A DNA stretch of 55,417 bases from an uncultured Clostridia bacterium (GCA_944362965.1 CALVTR010000009.1:1-55417), one strand, 5' to 3'; numbered from the stretch's first letter, positions 1 through 7,652 are shown. The notes: generated by a model from the letters alone, not told the origin. Numbers and translations: made by a program.

Positions 1-365
1 AATGCTCAAATTGTGGATGGTATAATGGCAAAATATATAGCGAATTCCCTGACAATGTTATATTTTCAAACTTAGTTCCATTAAACAAAGCAAAAAAATT
101 ATACAAGGAAAATAAACCTATGAAACCCGATTTAGACGATTTTCTTGAAGCGTTTGAACATTATGGTGAAACAGGATTTGACTATAAAAATGTTGGTTTT
201 TCCTTATTTAGAAATGGCGAAAATGGCATTGAATTTAGTTGGGGACCCGAGCCATGTGGCACAATATATTTCAAAGACAAAGAAGATTTCATTAAAAACG
301 CAAAAATAGGCGATGACTACGTTCGAGATATATGGGATAAAGTTGAAAATCCTTGTTATTTATAA
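1..365 (+). CDS. CPCC-like cysteine-rich protein, 5'-truncated by window
   Basis: The reading frame is open from position 3 (first full codon TGC) to a TAA at 363-365, so the gene begins outside the window; about 120 residues are visible. The visible N-terminus reads C-S-N-C-G-W, followed by NLVPLNKAKKLYKENKP. This resembles the second CxxC and the N-x-(L/V)-(S/P)-L-N-x-A-(R/K) stretch of the Cys-rich CPCC family, whose members bind zinc and often sit near toxin/immunity loci (family knowledge). A separate C-terminal region of about 80 residues rich in aromatic and acidic residues (ends KVENPCYL) is not recognised. The next gene is a clear paralogue, 8 nt downstream, so the two form a tandem duplicate. 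An internal ATG at 120 is not the start because the homology to the paralogue extends upstream. The function is unknown. Confidence 0.7.
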   Translation, partial: CSNCGWYNGKIYSEFPDNVIFSNLVPLNKAKKLYKENKPMKPDLDDFLEAFEHYGETGFDYKNVGFSLFRNGENGIEFSWGPEPCGTIYFKDKEDFIKNAKIGDDYVRDIWDKVENPCYL

Positions 366-373
366 AGGTTGTA

Positions 374-844
374 ATGATGGAAAATAAAAGTATTTACGAT
401 GAAATTTTTGATAAACCTTGTTCTGTTTGTGGTAAGATAATAAAAAAAGATATTTATAATCAAGGTAGTTGTCCATATTGTAAATGGAAAAATAACTTTT
501 TAGCTGATGAAAATCCAGATAGAGTTATCTACCCAAACCTTATCTCACTAAATAAAGCGAAAAAACTTTATAGCGAAAGTAAACCATTTGAGCCTAATTT
601 TGAAGAATTCATTGAGGCATTACATGGTTATAGTGAAATGCAATTTGAATATAATGGTGTTTATTATGCTGTTGAACTTGTTTTTAATGATAAAAGCAAA
701 CCACAAATCAGCCTTTATAATTCTCAAACAAAAGAAACAACATTATTTAAAGACGGTGAAGATTTCAAAAACGATGCCAAAATCGAAGGTAAACTTTTAA
801 AAAATATATGGGATGAAACAACCGACAGATATTGGCTGCAGTAA
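374..844 (+). CDS. CPCC-like cysteine-rich protein (tandem paralogue)
   Basis: The gene encodes 156 residues. I start it at the double ATG at 374/377 (MMENKSIYDE), 5-8 nt after an AAAGG ribosome site, rather than at the upstream ATG at 353, which lies inside the previous gene. It contains C-x-x-C near residue 19 and G-S-C-P-Y-C-K-W near residue 37, the two half-sites of a zinc ribbon. The following stretch NLISLNKAKKLYSESKP is nearly identical to the upstream gene. The C-terminal domain (FEEFIEALHGYSEM to the end) aligns with that of the neighbour, including LFKDGEDFKNDAKI versus YFKDKEDFIKNAKI. The two genes are probably co-transcribed and end at the terminator at 854-882. No toxin-like neighbour is visible, so an immunity role is only a possibility. 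Confidence 0.75.
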   Translation: MMENKSIYDEIFDKPCSVCGKIIKKDIYNQGSCPYCKWKNNFLADENPDRVIYPNLISLNKAKKLYSESKPFEPNFEEFIEALHGYSEMQFEYNGVYYAVELVFNDKSKPQISLYNSQTKETTLFKDGEDFKNDAKIEGKLLKNIWDETTDRYWLQ

Positions 845-853
845 AACTAAATC

Positions 854-882
854 AAAGCATATCTAACCGGATATGCTTTTTC
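854..882 (+). terminator. Rho-independent terminator of the CPCC-like pair
   Basis: A perfect 10-bp stem (AAAGCATATC / GATATGCTTT) with a 6-nt loop is followed by a T-run, 9 nt after the stop codon. Confidence 0.85.
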
Positions 883-985
883 GTTATCCTTACTTAGACC
901 TATTTTTATGACCATAAAAACTTATGTTCTAGTGAAAAATTATAGCAATTATTTGAAAAATTTTTAAATTACAAAAAAATTCCTA

Positions 986-1014
986 TTGACATTTAGTTAA
1001 TTATATTTTATTAT
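986..1014 (+). promoter_or_regulatory. Sigma-A promoter for the 1092 gene
   Basis: A consensus TTGACA (986-991) and TATTAT (1009-1014) are separated by 17 bp. An alternative TATAAT at 1012-1017 would have a 20-bp spacer. Confidence 0.6.
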
Positions 1015-1091
1015 AATTATATAAGAAATTAAACCCCTGCTCTTAACAATAAAATTATAAATTATTATAATGTGGTTAAAGGGAGAATACT

Positions 1092-1382
1092 ATGGAAGAA
1101 AAATGCGAAAAATTCGCCATGCTTGTTGACCAGCGTGACCAAAAGCTAGAATTGCACTTTCATGGGGGTATCGTTGCATTTCAAGAGAGTTTGATTGAAA
1201 GGCAATGGTATATAGAAAATATCTCTCCGCTTGACCATGAGATAAAGGCCCTAGCAAATGAAATTTTGGCAGAGCTAAATCTTCGAGAAAGGGTTAAAAA
1301 TATTCAGTGCATCTATGCGAGTGACACGCTTTACAATATTTATCAAAAATACAGCAGGCAGTATGCAGAAGAGCGTGAATAA
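1092..1382 (+). CDS. Small hypothetical protein
   Basis: The gene encodes 96 residues with ATG 5 nt after the ribosome site AAAGGGAG (1078-1085). The protein is soluble and mixed-charge, with no signal peptide, membrane segment or motif that I recognise. It has a short beta-like start (FAMLVDQRDQKLELHF), then a predicted helical part. It is followed after 61 bp by another unknown gene with its own promoter. Codon use and the strong ribosome site support it being real. No function is proposed. Confidence 0.65.
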   Translation: MEEKCEKFAMLVDQRDQKLELHFHGGIVAFQESLIERQWYIENISPLDHEIKALANEILAELNLRERVKNIQCIYASDTLYNIYQKYSRQYAEERE

Positions 1383-1391
1383 AATTTATAT

Positions 1392-1418
1392 TTGATAGCA
1401 TATGCTGCGTGGTATAAT
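1392..1418 (+). promoter_or_regulatory. Probable promoter for the 1444 gene
   Basis: TATAAT at 1413-1418 is preceded by TG-G (extended -10). A weak TTGATA at 1392-1397 gives a short 15-bp spacer. Confidence 0.5.
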
Positions 1419-1443
1419 TATAATAAAGATAAGGAGAAAAAAA

Positions 1444-2349
1444 ATGACGGAAGATGCAAAAAAATATTTTAATAGCATGCAAAACCACGAAGATTATCAA
1501 GGTAAAATACATCTTCAAGATGGCAGCACAGAATTTAGAAGTGGCACAAAAAACAGTTTAGAGCTGAATATTTCAGACCTTGACTTTGATATCAGCATTA
1601 TCTCATCAACATATTTTTCTGGCTCTCCTTATTATACAAATACAAATGGAAAAAAGACAAAAAATCTTCATCTTGAAAAGAAAAACAACTTTGTTATAAC
1701 GATTTCTGGTAAGCCGTTTTTTGAAAGCACCACCCTATTGCCACTTGATAACGAGCATGATGATTTAACTAAACGCAAAAATATGGATGAAATATTAAAA
1801 GGCGTTATAACCTGTCATATACTCGATAAAATTGTCCCTAAGTCAGAAAAATCTCTAGAAGAGCTGTTGAAAATGAGCATTCCAAGACTCACAAAAGAGC
1901 GTGACAAGTTGGCACAAAGTGCACACAATCTATATACTTCTGCTTACGATACAACCGCTCTTCTTGCATGCTTGACTGATGAAGAAAGAGAAGATAAAGA
2001 GCAGAAATCTCATCCACTTGATAAAAGTTTTCAGGAGACACTGGACGAACTTTATGGAAAGGGGCGCTATAACCTTGACGAGATTCTTGAAAAAGCCTAT
2101 CAAGACGCAAAAGTAAAGGAACAAGAAATTCTAGAAAAGACTAAGAAAAAGCGTCAAAAAAAAGATAGAGCTAAAGGTGTAGTAAAAATTATAGCAAAGC
2201 CTGTGATCACACTTGCAAAAGGCGTTAAAACAATCGCAGCAAAAATCAGCGACTACAAAATTGCAAAAGCCCAAGAAAAAGAGCAAAAAATGAAAGAAGA
2301 AGAAAAACAAAATCTTATACAGTCTTTAACAGACGAAGAGCGCTCATAA
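1444..2349 (+). CDS. Hypothetical protein with basic C-terminal coiled coil
   Basis: The gene encodes 301 residues. I start it at ATG 1444, 7 nt after AAGGAG (1431-1436); the open frame extends upstream to 1402 but without a ribosome site. The first about 130 residues look globular (TEFRSGTKNSLELNISDLDF...). The middle (KSLEELLKMSIPRLTKERDKL) is helical. The last about 100 residues are Lys/Glu-rich and predicted to be coiled coil, with a short less-charged stretch (KGVVKIIAKPVITLAKGVKT) that could be amphipathic. There is no signal peptide, and I do not recognise the family. A terminator follows directly. Confidence 0.75.
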   Translation: MTEDAKKYFNSMQNHEDYQGKIHLQDGSTEFRSGTKNSLELNISDLDFDISIISSTYFSGSPYYTNTNGKKTKNLHLEKKNNFVITISGKPFFESTTLLPLDNEHDDLTKRKNMDEILKGVITCHILDKIVPKSEKSLEELLKMSIPRLTKERDKLAQSAHNLYTSAYDTTALLACLTDEEREDKEQKSHPLDKSFQETLDELYGKGRYNLDEILEKAYQDAKVKEQEILEKTKKKRQKKDRAKGVVKIIAKPVITLAKGVKTIAAKISDYKIAKAQEKEQKMKEEEKQNLIQSLTDEERS

Positions 2350-2359
2350 AAAACTTTTT

Positions 2360-2391
2360 AAATATCTAGTTTTTAGCTAGATATTTTTTAT
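2360..2391 (+). terminator. Rho-independent terminator
   Basis: A 10-bp stem AAATATCTAG / CTAGATATTT with a 7-nt loop is followed by a T-run, 11 nt after the stop codon at 2349. Confidence 0.8.
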
Positions 2392-2561
2392 TTTAAAAAT
2401 AAAAAATAAAATATAATCAAAAAAATTAAATAATAATTAAATAATAATTTAAAAATTATAGAAATTAATATTAAAAATAAAATAATTTAATAATTATTTA
2501 TAAAAAAATTATTTTTTCTTTTAAAATTTGTTATTTTGAAAATAACACTTACTTTTTTCAC

Positions 2562-2590
2562 TTGACAAAAATATTTTTTTGATAAATAAT
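2562..2590 (+). promoter_or_regulatory. Promoter placing +1 at the start codon (leaderless candidate)
   Basis: TTGACA (2562-2567) is followed after 17 bp by AATAAT (2585-2590). Seven bases after the last -10 base is 2597, the A of the ATG. No Shine-Dalgarno sequence lies between. Confidence 0.5.
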
Positions 2591-2596
2591 TATCTT

Positions 2597-3196
2597 ATGA
2601 AAACACTTATTGCACTTTTTTCTATGGTTATTTTTGCAAGCATGAGTTTTGCCCCGCAAGACCAAGTGACAATCATATCTTCATATAGTTATCTCTATAA
2701 AGAAGCATCTTTTTCGTCAAACAAAGTTCAACGCGAAGGCGGCGACCTTCTTCTCATGCATGGTCAAAGCCTAGAAGTGATAAGCGAAGATGGCGACTTT
2801 GTGCAGGTCACACTTTCAATAGATGAGCAAGCGTATCAAGGCTATATCTACAAATATTATATAACAAAAAATTCCGCACAGATTGTCTACCCTGTTTTCA
2901 ACGGTTCTGTCCGCACGGACGGTGCTGTTATATACGATTTAGACAAATCACCAACAGAATACACCGCACAAAAAGAGCAGGGAGTATATATCTACAGCGG
3001 CTTTGATGACGACGAAGAATACACGGCAGTTCAAATAGTTTTGTCTGATGGCAGCTTGTATAATGGCTACCTTAGAACGGTCGACCTTGCCCCAGACGGA
3101 GTCAGCCCGCTTTTGATTGTTGGAGTTTCCTTGATTGCCGCATCTGTCACGGTTATCCTTTCTCTTGTATTTATCAAAAAGAGCAAGAAAAAATAA
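2597..3196 (+). CDS. Exported SH3-like protein with C-terminal membrane anchor
   Basis: The gene encodes 199 residues from ATG 2597 (a TTG in frame at 2579 also has no ribosome site). The N-terminus MKTLIALFSMVIFASMSFA is a signal peptide. Two beta-rich repeats follow: QDQVTIISSYSYLYKEASFS to about residue 95, and IVYPVFNGSVRTDGAVIYD to about 160. These resemble bacterial SH3 modules (the patterns LYKEAS, GYIYKYYI and GYLRTVDL). A hydrophobic segment SPLLIVGVSLIAASVTVILSL and a KKSKKK tail anchor it in the membrane with the SH3 part outside. It is followed after 61 bp by a fibre-like gene. A cell-wall binding role is inferred. The lack of a ribosome site is odd (see findings). Confidence 0.7.
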   Translation: MKTLIALFSMVIFASMSFAPQDQVTIISSYSYLYKEASFSSNKVQREGGDLLLMHGQSLEVISEDGDFVQVTLSIDEQAYQGYIYKYYITKNSAQIVYPVFNGSVRTDGAVIYDLDKSPTEYTAQKEQGVYIYSGFDDDEEYTAVQIVLSDGSLYNGYLRTVDLAPDGVSPLLIVGVSLIAASVTVILSLVFIKKSKKK

Positions 3197-3257
3197 TTGG
3201 CAGTCAAGATTGATTATATAAAATCTTCTTAGTAAAATTAAGCTAAGGAGATTTTTT

Positions 3258-4631
3258 ATGAATAATATTTACAATGATTTAGAAAAATTAAAAAAAGAAG
3301 TTTGGTATCTATCATCGGTCAACATACCAAAACTGCAACAGCAAATTGACGAAAACGGCGGAAGCAATCTCGCCGAGCTTCAAAATAGCATCACAGCCGT
3401 CAGCAATAACGTTTCTGCCCTTCAGACCAGCGTCACTTCGATTGAAAGCGACATTTCTGACATAGAAAGCACCATATCAACGTTGAATGGAAGTGTAAGC
3501 ACTATCAATAGTGACATTTCCAGTCTTGAAGATAATGTGTCGACCATCCAAAGCAACATTTCTACGCTCGAGACAAACCTGACAGGATTAAATAGCAGTG
3601 TTTCTTCTATAAATACTCGTGTGACAGGTGTTGAAAATAGCGTTTCTTCTATATATACCGACATAACAGCAATAGAAAACAATGTCTCTTCGCTAAATAC
3701 TTCCATTGGCAGCCTAGAAGGTTCAATTTCAACTGCAAACTCTAATATATCGGCTATAGAAAGCGACGTGTCTTCAATAAGCACTTCCATTGGCAGCCTA
3801 GAAGATTCAATTTCCACCGCAAACTCTAATATATCGGCTATAGAAAGCGACGTATCTTCGCTAAATACTTCCATCGACAGTCTAGAAACTTCGGTTTCCA
3901 CTGCAAACTCTAATATATCAACTATAAATGGAGAGATTGATTCCATCCAGACTTCAATTTCTGGCATAACAACAATGCAACAAGATATAGACGCACTAGA
4001 ATCTTCTTATCAATCTCTGCAAACATTGGTTTCAGAACATGCAGTTGATATTGTGACAAACAAAAACAATATCACACTTTTAGAAAATCATGCGGATAGT
4101 CTGCAGGTAAATCTTGCAACGCTTGGCGGAAAATACAACGACCTTGAAGACGATATCGGAACTTTAAGCACGTCACTTACCACCCTTTCCACTAGCCTAG
4201 ACAGTCTCGAAGAAGTTGTCGACGACCTAAGCACCGGCAGCTCTAACAGCAGTTATGTTGTCATTTACGACAAGGATAGCGAAGATTCAACCATCAATCT
4301 TAACAGACCAAATGGAATCTTGCTCGGCTCATCTGTAATGATTGACCTTTCAAGCTATACCTACCTACGCTTTTTCTTCTCTATGGACAACTGCGGCGCT
4401 CAAACCTATATCAAACTTACCAACAGACTGCGTTCTGACCAACTTGTTATGGCGGGGTCTAATAATTCAAATAGATACCATGCGGTTAGAATAATCATCC
4501 CTGTTTCGCTTAACAAACTCAGCGTTGATATCTTCACAACATTTGAATTTGACAATGCCGGAAATATGACGAGAACTCTTCGCAGCAATGAAAGCAATTT
4601 CTATATCTATCGAATAGAAGGAATTATATAG
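3258..4631 (+). CDS. Coiled-coil fibre protein with beta-rich C-terminal head
   Basis: The gene encodes 457 residues with AAGGAG at 3245-3250 and a 7-nt spacing. Residues 1-35 (MNNIYNDLEKLKKEVWYL...) are helical. Residues about 36-325 are Ser/Thr/Asn-rich units of 14 residues (pattern I-x3-I-x2-L/I-E-x2-V-S-S), i.e. two heptads, typical of trimeric stalks of phage tail fibres and adhesins (family knowledge). After a GSSNSS linker at about 326, about 130 residues form a beta-rich head (VVIYDKDSEDSTINLNRP...YIYRIEGII). There is no signal peptide, and none of the neighbours is a phage structural gene. It may be a relic or cargo tail-fibre gene, or an intracellular or non-classically exported fibre. 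It ends at a bidirectional terminator. Confidence 0.75.
   Translation: MNNIYNDLEKLKKEVWYLSSVNIPKLQQQIDENGGSNLAELQNSITAVSNNVSALQTSVTSIESDISDIESTISTLNGSVSTINSDISSLEDNVSTIQSNISTLETNLTGLNSSVSSINTRVTGVENSVSSIYTDITAIENNVSSLNTSIGSLEGSISTANSNISAIESDVSSISTSIGSLEDSISTANSNISAIESDVSSLNTSIDSLETSVSTANSNISTINGEIDSIQTSISGITTMQQDIDALESSYQSLQTLVSEHAVDIVTNKNNITLLENHADSLQVNLATLGGKYNDLEDDIGTLSTSLTTLSTSLDSLEEVVDDLSTGSSNSSYVVIYDKDSEDSTINLNRPNGILLGSSVMIDLSSYTYLRFFFSMDNCGAQTYIKLTNRLRSDQLVMAGSNNSNRYHAVRIIIPVSLNKLSVDIFTTFEFDNAGNMTRTLRSNESNFYIYRIEGII
3693..3944 (+). repeat. Three 84-bp in-frame tandem repeats in the fibre gene
   Basis: The units 3693-3776, 3777-3860 and 3861-3944 each encode 28 residues of the type L-N-T-S-I-G-S-L-E-x-S-I-S-T followed by A-N-S-N-I-S-A-I-E-S-D-V-S-S. 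The first two units are nearly identical at the DNA level, which suggests recent unequal exchange; the third has diverged. Confidence 0.9.
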
Positions 4632-4646
4632 CCATTTGCATCGCAA

Positions 4647-4689
4647 TAAAAAACCTTTTGTGGATAAAAGTCACAAAAGGTATTTTTTT
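4647..4689. terminator. Bidirectional terminator between convergent genes
   Basis: A 10-bp stem (4653-4662 ACCTTTTGTG with 4672-4681 CACAAAAGGT) has T-rich DNA on the right and an A-run on the left. It can stop both the fibre gene and the minus-strand gene ending at 4695. Confidence 0.85.
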
Positions 4690-4694
4690 ATTTA

Positions 4695-5003
4695 TTAAAA
4701 TTGTGTTTGAAGCTGCCCTGAGATAAAACCATAAACAATCAAAAAGATAACAAAGGCAAAGAAAAGAATTGCACAAATGGCATTTATTCTATGCCAAGGA
4801 TTGCCCACTTTGATATCTTGAAGATTGCTGTTGAAGGCAAAGATAGTCCCCATTGCATAGGATATTGTTATTATGCACATCCACTCATTGATAATTTCAA
4901 AGTATTTAAGCACAAGACCAGCAATAGCCACAAGACACGCCATGATGCCAAGTATTCTAGCCATCATCATCTTATGTTTAAGGTGTTTTGCGTAATAATT
5001 CAT
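4695..5003 (-). CDS. Small integral membrane protein
   Basis: The gene encodes 102 residues with about three membrane helices: ILGIMACLVAIAGLVLKYF, CIITISYAMGTIFAF and AICAILFFAFVIFLIVYGF. The N-terminus is basic (MNYYAKHLKHKMMMARI). A G-rich ribosome site (AGGGGGG) lies just upstream of the ATG. It has its own promoter located right after the stop of the upstream radical SAM gene, so it is a monocistronic unit ended by the shared terminator. I do not recognise a family. Confidence 0.75.
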   Translation of the reverse strand: MNYYAKHLKHKMMMARILGIMACLVAIAGLVLKYFEIINEWMCIITISYAMGTIFAFNSNLQDIKVGNPWHRINAICAILFFAFVIFLIVYGFISGQLQTQF

Positions 5004-5036
5004 TTTCCGCCCCCCTATTGACGTTTCTTTATAATA

Positions 5037-5065
5037 ATTTTAATAAAACCCCGCATTTTTGTCAA
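5037..5065 (-). promoter_or_regulatory. Sigma-A promoter of the membrane protein gene
   Basis: On the minus strand, TTGACA (5065-5060) and TAAAAT (5042-5037) are separated by exactly 17 bp. Confidence 0.7.
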
Positions 5066-5070
5066 GGAAA

Positions 5071-5916
5071 TTAAAATTCTGGAATAAAATTTTCGCTGGC
5101 TGAGTCAAAATCTTGAATATAACCATTCTCTAGCCCTATTTTTTCTGCATGAGCAACCACAGTTTTATATTCAAGTGGATATAATTTGCGTTTTATCGAA
5201 GAATTATTGTAAGGTGTAAACTGGCTCATTATGCTGACGGAAGGCTCGCTTATGTTTTCCTTTATAAAATCTAAAATTCTTATGCTGTCAAGCACACTTC
5301 CCGGAAGCACCAAGTGCCTAATCAAAAGCCCGCTTTGCAATATTCCGTCCATGCTAAAAATATTGTCAGGTTTAAGTTCACTCATCTTAACGATGCTCTT
5401 TCTTGCCCACTCAAAATAATCTTCTGCCCGCGAATACTTCTTTGCAAGCTCCTTTGAAAAGTATTTAAAGTCTGGCATAAACACGTCCACCACACCCGCA
5501 ATCTTTTCTATTATCTCCGGCTTTTCATATCCACTTGAGTTCCACACGAGCGGAATAGGAAGTTTTTTATTTTGCAGAGCTTCAATAATCTTGCTTGAAA
5601 AGTGGGTTGGCGTGATAAGGTCAATGCAAGAGAAGCTATCAAGGTCATACGATAAAAGCAAATCATAAAACTCGCTTGGCGTATACTCTTTTCCAATGCT
5701 TTTATGTGATATCTCATAGTTTTGACAAAATTCGCACCTTAGATTGCAGCCCGAAAAAAATATTGCAAGAGCACCCTTGCTTCCACTTATACAAGGCTCT
5801 TCCCACATAAAATTCTCGATTATTTTTGCGATTTTAATATTCTCTTTCTCGCCACAAAACCCTGTTTGAATATTTCTATCAACACCGCAATTTCTAGGAC
5901 AATCAAAACATTCCAT
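5071..5916 (-). CDS. Radical SAM protein, PflX/COG1313 type
   Basis: The gene encodes 281 residues. It begins M-E-C-F-D-C-P-R-N-C-G-V-D-R...G-F-C-G, the N-terminal cysteine motif of the PflX-like uncharacterised radical SAM group. It then carries the radical SAM cluster motif C-N-L-R-C-E-F-C near residue 57, preceded by FFSGC. The rest follows the PflA-like TIM-barrel pattern (VWNSSGYE, DVFMPDFKY, IRHLVLPG, SIMSQFTPY). Members are thought to activate or modify protein or organic substrates, but the substrate of this group is not established. It is distinct from the second activase at 13205. There is no Shine-Dalgarno sequence; TATAAT lies 6 nt before the ATG (leaderless candidate). Confidence 0.85.
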   Translation of the reverse strand: MECFDCPRNCGVDRNIQTGFCGEKENIKIAKIIENFMWEEPCISGSKGALAIFFSGCNLRCEFCQNYEISHKSIGKEYTPSEFYDLLLSYDLDSFSCIDLITPTHFSSKIIEALQNKKLPIPLVWNSSGYEKPEIIEKIAGVVDVFMPDFKYFSKELAKKYSRAEDYFEWARKSIVKMSELKPDNIFSMDGILQSGLLIRHLVLPGSVLDSIRILDFIKENISEPSVSIMSQFTPYNNSSIKRKLYPLEYKTVVAHAEKIGLENGYIQDFDSASENFIPEF

Positions 5917-5922
5917 AAAAAT

Positions 5923-5928
5923 ATTATA
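5923..5928 (-). promoter_or_regulatory. -10 box six bases before the radical SAM start codon
   Basis: TATAAT on the minus strand (5928-5923) is separated from the ATG (5916-5914) by six bases, so +1 falls on the A of the ATG. No clear -35 and no ribosome site are visible. Confidence 0.5.
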
Positions 5929-6085
5929 TCTAAAATAAATAAAATATAAAAATATTTTAATAAATTATTATAAAATTATAGAATTTTTATTATATTGTTT
6001 AAAAATTTAAAAAATATAAAAATTAAATAATTAAAATTATATTGAATATAAATTAAAAAGTTATATTATAAAAAAATATATAAAA

Positions 6086-6117
6086 AATAAAAAAATCAAT
6101 ATAAAAATTGATTTTTT
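6086..6117 (-). terminator. Terminator of the Smr-like gene
   Basis: A 10-bp stem AAAAATCAAT / ATTGATTTTT with a 6-nt loop gives a U-tract on the minus-strand transcript, 29 bp after the stop of the 6146 gene. Confidence 0.7.
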
Positions 6118-6145
6118 GTATTTTTTCAAATATTATTTAATTCAA

Positions 6146-6484
6146 TTATTGCAAATAAATTATAGTAATTCCGGGATTTGCCTTGTTCAAATCTTCGTCA
6201 CCATAGATTGTTTTATCTTTTTGCAATATCTCAAGTGTTGTCGGGTCAAACATATTCCACTTATCGCCGCCAAAATAATCTTTGATTAAATTTTGTTTCT
6301 TCCACCTTTGAAGTTGACGGCGAAGCTCCACAAGTATAGTCCCGCCCCTGCCATGCGAGCCATATCCATGCAAGACCTTAACCGCCACAAGCCCTTCTTT
6401 CTTTGCCGCTTCAAGCTCAATTTCAGTGATGGCGAGTGCATAGTCAACTGTAGGCGAATTTTGTTTCAAATCAATAAGTCTCAA
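6146..6484 (-). CDS. Smr-domain-like protein
   Basis: The gene encodes 112 residues and starts with TTG at 6484, supported by AGGAG six bases upstream; no ATG fits. The core V-A-V-K-V-L-H-G-Y-G-S-H-G-R-G-G-T-I matches the Smr fold signature (V-x-x-I-H-G-x-G-x-G-x-L-R), and the N-terminal L-I-D-L-K fits the L-D-L-H/R-G strand of that domain. Smr domains, such as the C-terminus of MutS2, are nucleic-acid nicking or RNA-cleaving modules (family knowledge). The gene stands alone, 125 bp downstream of spo0A on the same strand. A stand-alone Smr protein is the best call. Confidence 0.65.
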   Translation of the reverse strand: MRLIDLKQNSPTVDYALAITEIELEAAKKEGLVAVKVLHGYGSHGRGGTILVELRRQLQRWKKQNLIKDYFGGDKWNMFDPTTLEILQKDKTIYGDEDLNKANPGITIIYLQ

Positions 6485-6609
6485 TTTCTTCTCCTTTTTA
6501 TAAATTTTATCACCTTTTATAAAAATTCGAAAAGAAATTTTATATATTTATTGTTTGACTTCAATTTAGCAAAACTCTAAAACATTTTCATTTATTTTTT
6601 AGCTTTCAC

Positions 6610-7362
6610 CTATCCTTCCATAATCATTTTGTCGGCAATAAGTGCAATAAGCTCACCATTAGTTGGCTTGTCATTGGAGCTATACACTTTAAACCCAAAG
6701 AGCGAATTGATATTTTCAATCTTGCCGCGATTCCACGCAACTTCTATTGCATGACGCATTCCACGTTCCACCTTTGACGAACTTGTTTCAAACTTCTGCG
6801 CTATTGTTGGATAGAGTTTCTTAGTGATGGAACCAATAATCTCAGGCTCTTCAACCGCAAGCTTGACCGCTTCTCTCAAGAACTGGTAGCCCTTGATATG
6901 CGCAGGTATGCCAATACTGATAAAGATATTTGAAATTTTTTCATCAAGTAACTTTTCACTTTTCTCTTCCCCTGTGTCTTTTTCATTCACAATATCAAGT
7001 ATTCTCTCTTCCAAATTTTCAGGACTAATCGGCTTAACCATAAAATAGCTCGCCCCTTCCTTTATTGCCTTTGACACAAAGCCACTATGCGAAAGAGTGG
7101 AAATAAAAATCACCTTAGGCACATTCTCGCCCATATCTTTTTTGATGGTCTCAAACACTTTAAAACCATCCATTCCAGAAAGCAGAGCTTCCGTTATAAG
7201 AAAGTCAGGTTTCTTCTCTTCCACGTCCTTAACCACCTGCTCTCCATCACTAGACATGCCTACCACAAGATAGTCGTCCTTGCCCTTAAAATACTCTATA
7301 AGAGCATCATCTTCGCTGTTATCAGCAAAATAAATTTTGATTTTTTTGTTATCACTTTCCAT
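6610..7362 (-). CDS. spo0A: Sporulation master regulator Spo0A with altered receiver
   Basis: The gene encodes 250 residues with AAAGGAGA before the ATG. Residues 1-125 are a CheY-like receiver. Residues about 140-250 are the Spo0A DNA-binding domain, recognisable from GIPAHIKGYQFLREAV, GSITKKLYPTIAQKF, RHAIEVAWNRG, INSLFGF and KPTNGELIALIADK. In the receiver the conserved Lys is kept (V-K-P), but the phospho-acceptor Asp is Glu58 (I-T-E-A-L-L-S-G-M-D-G; normally L-D-I-x-M-P-x-x-D-G). The acidic pair near residue 14 is D-N, and the switch Thr is Ser. The domain order and C-terminus make the identity secure. The Glu suggests activity without phosphorelay control (inference). The usual spoIVB/recN neighbours are absent. 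Confidence 0.93.
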   Translation of the reverse strand: MESDNKKIKIYFADNSEDDALIEYFKGKDDYLVVGMSSDGEQVVKDVEEKKPDFLITEALLSGMDGFKVFETIKKDMGENVPKVIFISTLSHSGFVSKAIKEGASYFMVKPISPENLEERILDIVNEKDTGEEKSEKLLDEKISNIFISIGIPAHIKGYQFLREAVKLAVEEPEIIGSITKKLYPTIAQKFETSSSKVERGMRHAIEVAWNRGKIENINSLFGFKVYSSNDKPTNGELIALIADKMIMEG

Positions 7363-7652
7363 AAAATTCTCCTTTTACCCTTAAAATTCAACACTTTTTT
7401 AAGACACTTTAAAGATAGCACTTTTTCTCTTTATTTTAAAGAAGATTGAGTGGTATAAATTGCCGAGTTATGACTGAAATTGTCGTAATATGTTGGAAAA
7501 AGTCAAGCTCTCCCCGCCGCTCACCACAAAAACCATAAAAACCGACAATGTTTATAGGAATTATTGCCCTGCCATTTTTAATTATTCAAAATATTTAAAA
7601 ACTTCAAAAATTATTTTTAAAACTCTTTTTTATAAAATTTTTCTCTCCAATT
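7363..7652. other. Intergenic region upstream of spo0A
   Basis: This AT-rich gap holds the spo0A promoter, which I could not place with confidence. It contains TTGTCGTAAT near 7480, one mismatch from a Spo0A box (TGTCGAA), and a second TGTCG on the opposite strand near 7543. No ORF with a ribosome site was seen. Confidence 0.35.

Noticed and set aside
3422..3967. 181-codon antisense frame in the fibre gene
   Set aside because: It is a shadow of the low-complexity Ser/Thr repeat; the plus-strand gene has the ribosome site and the sensible protein.
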